NCBI GenBank assembly: GCA_905233965.1
Contig: CAJOFG010000093.1
Coordinates: forward strand, 1 to 5,101
Length of the DNA: 5,101 bases
Direction: 5' to 3'
Origin: an uncultured Selenomonadaceae bacterium
GTDB taxonomy: Bacteria > Bacillota > Negativicutes > Selenomonadales > Selenomonadaceae
Under the pieces are notes generated by a model that had not been told where the DNA came from, ran no database searches, and worked only from the letters and a program-made list of their open reading frames with translations. The position numbers were made by a program, and so were the translations under genes. Shown one piece after another: positions 1 to 5,101 of this stretch (position 1 is the stretch's first letter; every line of letters starts with the position of its first letter).

Positions 1-29
1 AAAAAAAATCTCCGCCGATTTCGACGGAG
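1..29 (-). terminator. Rho-independent terminator after speE
   Basis: Read on the minus strand, CTCCGTCG (29-22) pairs with CGGCGGAG (17-10) across an AAAT loop. This makes an 8-bp stem with one G-U pair. After a single A, eight T residues (8-1) run to the window edge. The stem starts 17 nt after the speE stop codon, so this is the end of the speE transcript. In the opposite direction a T run lies at 35-41, separated from the stem by GAAAA. It could give weak termination of plus-strand transcription arriving from outside the window, but this is much less certain. Confidence 0.92.
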
Positions 30-46
30 GAAAATTTTTTTGAAAA

Positions 47-904
47 CTAATTTTTTTCGACTTCAAGCAAAAGTTTTTCAACGTAAGTCGGCAAGTAAAA
101 TGCGCCGCGATGAACTTTTGTATTGTAATATTTTGTCTGCAAATTTAAATTTTGCCAGCGTTTAAAATCAATGTCGGCGGTCGGATAAAATTTTTTCGAC
201 GCGAAACCGAAAAGCCAATGCCCGGAAGGATAAGTCGGAATGTGAACCTGATAAACCCGGCTTATCGGGAAGGAAGTTACAATTCTTTTGTGCGCCCTCT
301 GCATGGCGACGGCATCTTTCGCGTAGTAAGGATTTTCGTGTTGATTGACCATAATTCCGTCCGCGTGAAGTGCATTGTGACAGTTGCCGTAAAATTCCTT
401 CGTGAAAAGTCCTTCACCGGGTCCGAAAGGATCTGTCGAATCGACAATGATTAAGTCGTACTCGTCCGAACAATGCCGGATAAATTTCAAGCCGTCCTCG
501 ATAAAAATTTTTACTTTCGGATTGTCAAGACAGCCGGCGGTCTGCGGAATAAATTTTTTGCAGGCGGCAACAACTTTTTCGTCAATCTCGACCAAATCAA
601 TTTTTTCTATCGTGTCGTACTTCAAAAGCTCCCGCGCCGTTCCCCCGTCGCCGCCGCCGACCAGAAGAACTTTTTTTATCTCCGGATTGACGCACATCGG
701 AACGTGAGTAATCATCTCGTGGTAAATAAATTCGTCCTTCTCCGTCAGCATTATTCGCCCGTCAAGAACCAAAATTCTGCCGAACTCGACGGAATCGAAA
801 ATATCTATCCGCTGAAATTCGCTCGTTTCCCCGTAAAGTTGTTTGTCAACCTTCATGGAAAATTTTACGTTCGGCGTATGCTGTTCGGAAAACCACAGCT
901 CCAT
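47..904 (-). CDS. speE: Spermidine synthase (polyamine aminopropyltransferase)
   Basis: This cytosolic enzyme transfers the aminopropyl group of decarboxylated S-adenosylmethionine to putrescine, giving spermidine and methylthioadenosine. The 285-residue product is full length for the family. Visible motifs in order are the N-terminal beta region with YHEM at 61-64, the nucleotide-binding GGGDGG at 83-88 followed by TARE, the acidic E106/D108 of LVEID, EDG at 136-138, and the catalytic gatekeeping loop DSTDPFGP from 155 with D155 and D158. PTYPSGHW follows at 223-230, and TKYY...H..AF..P occurs near the C-terminus. The start is fixed by a GGAGG site 8 nt upstream, and the N-terminus MELWFSEQ matches Firmicutes SpeE proteins. 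It lies 108 nt downstream of the EAL receptor on the same strand and is followed by a strong terminator. No speD, speA or speB lies in the window, so the source of its substrates cannot be seen. Putrescine as acceptor is assumed from the family; related aminopropyltransferases can use other diamines. Confidence 0.96.
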   Translation of the reverse strand: MELWFSEQHTPNVKFSMKVDKQLYGETSEFQRIDIFDSVEFGRILVLDGRIMLTEKDEFIYHEMITHVPMCVNPEIKKVLLVGGGDGGTARELLKYDTIEKIDLVEIDEKVVAACKKFIPQTAGCLDNPKVKIFIEDGLKFIRHCSDEYDLIIVDSTDPFGPGEGLFTKEFYGNCHNALHADGIMVNQHENPYYAKDAVAMQRAHKRIVTSFPISRVYQVHIPTYPSGHWLFGFASKKFYPTADIDFKRWQNLNLQTKYYNTKVHRGAFYLPTYVEKLLLEVEKN

Positions 905-910
905 AAAAAA

Positions 911-917
911 GACCTCC
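911..917 (-). promoter_or_regulatory. Shine-Dalgarno site of speE
   Basis: The minus strand reads GGAGGTC, with GGAGG at 917-913 and an 8-nt spacer that is mostly T before the ATG at 904. This near-perfect site fixes the speE start. An A7T6 tract (932 to 920) lies just upstream of it and would keep this part of the leader weakly structured or let it fold on itself. Confidence 0.9.
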
Positions 918-975
918 GAAAAAATTTTTTTATAACCCTCAGTAAGCGACGGAATAATTTAAACGCGGTTAATTA

Positions 976-1012
976 CCCTGAATTTATCGCAACATCGGAC
1001 GCGACAACAGGG
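976..1012 (-). other. Bulged stem-loop directly after the EAL receptor stop codon
   Basis: On the minus strand CCCTG (1012-1008) and TTGTCGC (1007-1001) pair with GCGATAA (990-984) and CAGGG (980-976). This gives a 12-bp stem with one G-U pair, a 3-nt bulge (983-981) and a 10-nt loop. It starts immediately after the TGA at 1015-1013. What follows is AT-rich (TAATTAACC) but is not an unbroken T tract, so it is not a classic intrinsic terminator. It could attenuate read-through into speE or protect the 3' end of the upstream message. The pairing is visible in the sequence; its function is inferred. Confidence 0.45.
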
Positions 1013-3961
1013 TCAAGCGTCACGCTTGGCCGAGACTTCGGCATTTCGTTTTTCAAAGAAATCAATGAAGTCCGCAACAGGCATCGGCTTGGCGTTATAG
1101 AATCCCTGCCCGTAAACGCAACCGAGTTCAAGCAACAATTTTTCCTGCTCCGGCGTTTCAATTCCTTCGCAAATAACTTTCATGTCCAGCGCGTGACCGA
1201 GTTTGATGACGTTGCCCAAAATTTCTTTCGCTCTTTCGGAAGTGTCGGCGGAAGTCAGGAGCGAACGATCAATTTTCATCACGTCCATCGGCAAATAACT
1301 CAACATCATGAAAGAGGAGTAGCCGGAGCCGAAGTCGTCAACCGAAACGGTAAAGCCCAAGTCGTGCAGACCCTGAACAATTTTTGCGGCATTTTCCCGG
1401 TTCGTTTTTGCGTCGAAGTCGCCGAAAACGGTTTCGGTAACTTCCAATTCGATTAAGCCGGGCGGCAAATTATATTTCTCCACAATGGCGCGCATTTTGT
1501 CAAGGTAGCCGTCCTCCGTCATGTGCAAGCGCGACTGGTTGACGGAAATCGGAACAACTTCCTTGCCCGCCTCAAGACGTTCCTTTTGAAGTTGGAAAGT
1601 TTTTTCCAGCAAATGATAATCGACTTGAATAACAAAACCGTTATGCTCGAACAGCGGAATAAATTTTCCCGGCGGCATGAAACCGGTTACCGGACTTATC
1701 CAGCGAACCAAAGCTTCCGCGCCGACAATTCTCCGGGTGCGAATATCATATTTCGGTTGATACCAGGCTTTAAATTCGTCGTCGCGAAGTGCCTGTTCCA
1801 TTCGACTTTCAATCTCATGTTGAGTTGCGAGAGTTTCCTCCATTTTTTCGTCGAACAATTTCACTTCGCCGCCGGAAATTCTGTGGCAAGCGGCAACCGC
1901 TTTGTCGATCGCCTGTCTGACATACATTGAATGAGTGTAAGCACTTATTCCGGCGCGGGTGTGCAAAATTATTTTTGCTTGCGCGTCCGCCGTTTCCATG
2001 TAACCGTATTCGGCAACTTTTCCTTCAGCCCACGCGACAATTTCTTCCTCATTGTTCGCCTTGCAAACGCAAATCAGGTGGTCAACGTCAATTCCCGCCG
2101 CCGTCAAAAGAACGTTCGGACATTCGCCGATCTCTTTGGCGATGCTCAAAAATTTCTTGTCAATCAAATCTCTGCCGTATTCCTCCGTCGCGGTCGCACT
2201 GCTGATGACGGCAAAGACGACGAAGAATAATTTTTTGTCCGGCTCTGTTGACGCAAGTTTTTTCTCAATCTCCGGAACGTCACGTTCAAGGCTCGGCACG
2301 TTCGGCAAACTGTATCTCAAATCGGTATACGCCATGTGCTGAACAAGTTCGATGTGACGTTCACGCATTTTGTTGCGGTAGAATAAAATTCCGCCGGCAA
2401 CCAACGCGACGAAAATTATAAAGATTGAAGAGCTTATCGGGTGATGGTAAATAATTCTCTTCAGGCTGAAATGCGGAACGTGTTGTTGATTTTTGTCCAA
2501 CTCGTCATTTATCCATTCGGTTTCGATATGTCCGACTTCTTTGTTGAGAATCGACCAAAGTTCCGGAGGTGCTTCGGCATAAACGCCGAAAGAAAGCGAC
2601 TCGAAATACAACGCTTCCGGGTGGACTTGCAACGCGAAAGTGTCCGCCTCTTCAATCAAAGCCCCCGCCGCAATTCGCGGAACGTATGTTACGCCGGCTC
2701 TTCCGTCATTGACGGCTTTAAGTGACTCTACTTGATTTTCAAAGCGAATAATTCTGTCCGCCGGAAATTTCGGCTCGATAAAAGTTTTCGTGTACAACAT
2801 ATCGCCGACGCAGGCAACGGTAACCGGCTCCGTTGATTTTTCTCCGGTATTTTCCGGAGTGACCGCGACAAATTCCAAAGTTTCATAAGGCTGAGTCAAC
2901 TCAAGACCGTTTTTGGTCGCTTCGCTGTGATCGCTGACGGTATCGGCAATAAAATCCGCTTCGCCGTTTTGAATCATGCCGATCGCTTCGGGAAAATTTT
3001 TCGCGACGACAAGTTCGATTTCGATATTCAAATCTTTTTCTGTACGGCGAACAATTTCGGGAATTAATCCGGAAATTTTTTGGTTCTCGTCAATGAAAGC
3101 GTAAGGACGACTGCTCAAAAGAATTACCGCACGAAGTTTTTTCTTCTCCGCCAAATATCTTTTCTCTTCCGGCGTCAAAATAATCGGCATGGAAGAATTT
3201 GAATAACTTTCCGCCAAAATGTTCCGGATATTCGGTTGCAGGAGGAGCATTTGATCCATCGCCGCATTCATTCTGTCGAACAATGCTTGATTGTCGTTTC
3301 GCACCAGGAGCCGGTAACTTTGACGGTCGAACATTGCAACAACGTCGGAAGTTCTCGTCGAACCCAGCATGGCGCAAACGTATCCGTCAATATCTCCGGC
3401 ATCGAACGCTTTTCTCATTTCGTCGTAGCCGGGAAACATAACAAATTCGTAAGTGAAACCGTCTTCGCCCTTCGCCAACGTGTCAAGACCGGGCGTGGGA
3501 TAATCCGTCGGTATTCTTCCGATTTTCATATTCGGTTTTACTTTGCCGCCCTTCGTGACGAATTGCATCGGGAAACGTCCGATAACGTGATCGGTTCGTT
3601 TCGCGTTCGGGACGGTGTGCCAATCGCCGGGCATGCCGGGCATCAAATCAATTTCTTTCGCCGCCATTTTCGCGCAAAGTTCAGCCCAAGATTTACATTC
3701 GACGTACTCAAAATTACATTGCGCGTAACCGGCAAGAAATTCCATGTAGTCGTAGCCGTATCCGACTTTATGTCCGGGTCTGTCCTCCCAAAGAAATGTG
3801 CTGTCTTTCAAGTAACCGACTTTGAAAGTTTCGCGTGCAGATTTTTCCGTGCCGGTTCGATTTTCTCCGGCGGGCGCGCTTTCCGCGTGAAAATATGCCG
3901 ACGCTCCGATTAAAGCCGCGACAAAAAATATCGGCAAAAAAATTTTCCAAAAATGTTTCAT
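1013..3961 (-). CDS. Membrane c-di-GMP phosphodiesterase receptor: tandem periplasmic binding domains, degenerate GGDEF, EAL
   Basis: The 982-residue protein begins with a signal anchor (hydrophobic about 5-24). Two bacterial extracellular solute-binding family 3 type domains follow, at about 45-250 and 262-490, then a transmembrane helix at about 504-527. The cytoplasmic part has a GGDEF-like domain at about 535-705 and an EAL domain at about 717-970. The EAL domain keeps QPK (735-737), EALVR (E749), N808 in VNQS, E840 in EVTET, DDFGSGYSS (D875, D876), KIDRS (K896), CEGIET (E932, E935) and GQGF (Q952). It should therefore hydrolyse c-di-GMP to pGpG. The GGDEF domain keeps the AYTD..YSLPN entry (544-554) and a late AGISAY strand. 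Its signature, however, reads GIDVD (623-627), the metal Asp pair is replaced near 586-588, and no RxxD inhibitory site is seen. It is probably regulatory rather than a cyclase. The binding domains suggest an amino acid or similar small ligand; its identity is unknown. The start has a good ribosome site and is coupled to the upstream gene. Confidence 0.93.
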   Translation of the reverse strand: MKHFWKIFLPIFFVAALIGASAYFHAESAPAGENRTGTEKSARETFKVGYLKDSTFLWEDRPGHKVGYGYDYMEFLAGYAQCNFEYVECKSWAELCAKMAAKEIDLMPGMPGDWHTVPNAKRTDHVIGRFPMQFVTKGGKVKPNMKIGRIPTDYPTPGLDTLAKGEDGFTYEFVMFPGYDEMRKAFDAGDIDGYVCAMLGSTRTSDVVAMFDRQSYRLLVRNDNQALFDRMNAAMDQMLLLQPNIRNILAESYSNSSMPIILTPEEKRYLAEKKKLRAVILLSSRPYAFIDENQKISGLIPEIVRRTEKDLNIEIELVVAKNFPEAIGMIQNGEADFIADTVSDHSEATKNGLELTQPYETLEFVAVTPENTGEKSTEPVTVACVGDMLYTKTFIEPKFPADRIIRFENQVESLKAVNDGRAGVTYVPRIAAGALIEEADTFALQVHPEALYFESLSFGVYAEAPPELWSILNKEVGHIETEWINDELDKNQQHVPHFSLKRIIYHHPISSSIFIIFVALVAGGILFYRNKMRERHIELVQHMAYTDLRYSLPNVPSLERDVPEIEKKLASTEPDKKLFFVVFAVISSATATEEYGRDLIDKKFLSIAKEIGECPNVLLTAAGIDVDHLICVCKANNEEEIVAWAEGKVAEYGYMETADAQAKIILHTRAGISAYTHSMYVRQAIDKAVAACHRISGGEVKLFDEKMEETLATQHEIESRMEQALRDDEFKAWYQPKYDIRTRRIVGAEALVRWISPVTGFMPPGKFIPLFEHNGFVIQVDYHLLEKTFQLQKERLEAGKEVVPISVNQSRLHMTEDGYLDKMRAIVEKYNLPPGLIELEVTETVFGDFDAKTNRENAAKIVQGLHDLGFTVSVDDFGSGYSSFMMLSYLPMDVMKIDRSLLTSADTSERAKEILGNVIKLGHALDMKVICEGIETPEQEKLLLELGCVYGQGFYNAKPMPVADFIDFFEKRNAEVSAKRDA

Positions 3962-3964
3962 CAG

Positions 3965-3972
3965 TCACCCCT
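3965..3972 (-). promoter_or_regulatory. Shine-Dalgarno site of the EAL receptor, overlapping the upstream stop codon
   Basis: The minus strand reads TAG-GGG-TGA-CTG-ATG. The AGGGGTGA site begins within the TAG stop (3973-3971) of the membrane protein gene and leaves 6 nt between its G run and the ATG at 3961. It decides the receptor start, which is supported independently by a signal-anchor sequence beginning at that Met. Ribosomes ending the upstream gene cover this site, so translational coupling is likely. Confidence 0.85.
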
Positions 3973-5101
3973 ACTTTACTTCAATGTTTTTTATTCCGTA
4001 AAATTCGCAAAGCCCGTCCTTCGTCACCCCGTTATCGAAGTCAACGAAAAAGACGTGACGCAATGCGCGATTTTTTAACTCAATCGGAGGGAAGGTTAAA
4101 TTTTTTTCTCCGGCATTCGCGGCGGCTTGAATTTTTTCAATTCGCAAATCGTTTTCGTGTCGGAGAGTATTTGTTATCACCAGCGCGGAAATTATCGTGA
4201 AACCGCCGATGACGATCGCGCCGCATTTCAAAATTTTTCCGGCGACACCTTCCGAAAGCTTTTTCCTCACCGGAGCAAGACGCAGAATCGCAACCGCTCC
4301 CGCCAAAATCATGATGACCGAACTGAAAGTCGAACGTGCCGGGAAAGTCGGCGCGACAATCATTACAAAATTGTTGAAAATTGCGAGCGCGAAAAGAAAA
4401 ATCGGATAACGCAATTCAGGGAATTTTTTTATCGTCTGCGCGAGAGAAATTTTTTCGTTCAACGACTTCAAATTTTTTCCGGCAAGTCCCAAAGATTTTC
4501 TAAGCGGCGCGAAAATGAGGAACAGAATCAGGAAGTAAATTATAAACTCTTCCGACTTCGTCATGAAGTTGTCGAACCGCTCCGTTGCTTTAACCGAAAC
4601 TTTCAGCGCGGGAAAAACATTGTCGATGAAAAAATTTTTTATCGCACCGGTTATCATGCCGTCGTTGAAGTACGAGAAAATAAAAATCGCGAGCAACACG
4701 GCAAGAATTTTATTCCCGGTCGAAAAATTTTTCGGCGCGTCAAAATTTTTTGTCCCGGCATTTCCGAGCGCGTGACTTTTCAAAATTCCGACGGCACAGA
4801 ACAAAATCAAAATCACCGGCAACAGGTACAAAAGCATTTCGCCGTTGCCCGCGAATTGATTTCCGATGTGAATCAAAATTCCTTTGCCGGCACTCTGATC
4901 GTCGTATCGAACGTAATTTCCCGGCGCGGCGATTAAAACGATTAAGCCGATGAGAGCTCCGAAGGCTCCGGCTCCCGTCCAGAGATGAAATTTGTTTTTG
5001 TTGAAAAAGTAAATAGAAATTCCGCTCGAAACGAGCGTAACCGTCAAGCCCAAATTTTCGACGGAGCAACCCGCCAAAATTCCGAACAAAAACATTCCCG
5101 C
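3971..5101 (-). CDS. Polytopic membrane protein, DUF6056-like, 5' end outside the window
   Basis: The frame stays open to the window edge: two more codons (Ala, Gly) precede the Met at 5095, so this Met is very likely internal and the true N-terminus lies outside. The visible 376 residues hold about seven hydrophobic segments (numbered from that Met: 41-58, 86-104, 129-142, 184-198, 230-250, 256-274, 290-308), plus the end of an earlier one at the window edge. A charged C-terminal tail of about 65 residues follows. The motifs GILAGCSVENLG (5-16), APGNYVR (57-63) and FPARSTFSS (251-259) resemble DUF6056 and related GtrII-like membrane proteins, which sit near surface-polysaccharide genes and look like GT-C-type glycosyltransferases. 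That link is from memory of the family, and no biochemical activity can be claimed. The gene ends 9 nt before the EAL receptor start, which points to one transcript and a possible shared role at the cell surface. Other multi-spanning GT-C-like families are possible. Confidence 0.85.
   Translation of the reverse strand, partial: AGMFLFGILAGCSVENLGLTVTLVSSGISIYFFNKNKFHLWTGAGAFGALIGLIVLIAAPGNYVRYDDQSAGKGILIHIGNQFAGNGEMLLYLLPVILILFCAVGILKSHALGNAGTKNFDAPKNFSTGNKILAVLLAIFIFSYFNDGMITGAIKNFFIDNVFPALKVSVKATERFDNFMTKSEEFIIYFLILFLIFAPLRKSLGLAGKNLKSLNEKISLAQTIKKFPELRYPIFLFALAIFNNFVMIVAPTFPARSTFSSVIMILAGAVAILRLAPVRKKLSEGVAGKILKCGAIVIGGFTIISALVITNTLRHENDLRIEKIQAAANAGEKNLTFPPIELKNRALRHVFFVDFDNGVTKDGLCEFYGIKNIEVK

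Larger units (their letters stand above)
905..1012 (-). other. Intergenic region between the EAL receptor gene and speE
   Basis: The 108-nt gap contains the stem-loop at 1012-976, an AT-rich middle (975-953), an A7T6 tract (932-920) and the speE ribosome site. A TATAAA-like -10 hexamer lies at 934-929, about 25 nt before the speE start, but no matching -35 hexamer stands at 16-18 nt from it. No riboswitch fold was recognised and no open frame here has its own ribosome site. Either speE is transcribed by read-through from the receptor operon or it uses a weak promoter that cannot be called by eye. Confidence 0.5.

Noticed and set aside
929..958. Possible sigma-70 promoter for speE with a TATAAA -10 at 934-929
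   Set aside because: No -35 hexamer with more than about two matches to TTGACA is found at 16-18 nt spacing, and TA-rich hexamers are common in this AT-tract-rich DNA.
905..1012. A c-di-GMP riboswitch or other metabolite riboswitch in the gap before speE
   Set aside because: The gap is short, contains only one simple bulged hairpin, and shows no GEMM-like conserved core.
473..1456. A 327-codon open frame on the plus strand spanning the antisense of speE, the intergenic gap and the 3' end of the receptor gene
   Set aside because: It lies opposite two well-supported genes, its product shows no recognisable domain, and its low stop density follows from the codon bias of the minus-strand genes.
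3236..3913. A 225-codon plus-strand open frame opposite the receptor's first binding domain
   Set aside because: It is the antisense shadow of a clear coding region, with Arg/Phe/Val-rich composition and no family motif.
4127..4936. A 269-codon plus-strand open frame opposite the membrane protein gene
   Set aside because: Its Arg/Asn/Glu-rich composition is typical of the reverse complement of a membrane protein; the minus frame has coherent hydrophobic segments and family-like motifs.
3971..5095. Treating the Met at 5095 as the true start of the membrane protein
   Set aside because: The frame remains open to the edge of the window, the residues from this Met begin in the middle of a hydrophobic segment with a family-like motif right after it, and there is no room in the window to see a ribosome site.

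Overview
The window carries three genes, all on the minus strand, in transcription order: a 5'-truncated polytopic membrane protein (5101 to 3971), a large membrane-anchored c-di-GMP phosphodiesterase-type receptor (3961 to 1013), and a spermidine synthase, speE (904 to 47). A rho-independent terminator closes the run at 29 to 1. No gene is supported on the plus strand, and no tRNA, rRNA, CRISPR array or mobile element was recognised.

Organism: a bacterium with moderate G+C (roughly mid-40s by eye), strong Shine-Dalgarno sites and a SpeE of the Firmicutes (Bacillota) type. Tandem amino-acid-type binding domains fused to GGDEF/EAL modules, together with a DUF6056-like membrane protein, fit anaerobic Firmicutes, possibly a Negativicutes-like lineage. 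This assignment is an inference and is weak below phylum level. The DNA is rich in AAAATTTTT-type tracts, mostly within coding sequence.

Layout: the membrane protein and the receptor are separated by only 9 nt. The receptor's Shine-Dalgarno begins inside the upstream stop codon, so these two are very probably one operon with coupled translation. A 108-nt gap then separates the receptor from speE. It holds a bulged stem-loop directly after the receptor stop, an A/T tract, and a strong GGAGG site for speE. No convincing promoter was found in it, so speE could be third in the operon or have its own weak promoter.

How they might work together: the receptor has a signal anchor, two tandem periplasmic solute-binding domains, a transmembrane helix, a degenerate GGDEF domain and an EAL domain with all recognisable catalytic motifs. 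It should read an extracytoplasmic small molecule and hydrolyse c-di-GMP. Its coupled partner resembles the GT-C-like membrane proteins linked to cell-surface glycopolymers, and its distal neighbour makes a polyamine. Polyamine or amino-acid control of surface traits through c-di-GMP is a reasonable hypothesis from the layout, but nothing in the sequence proves it.
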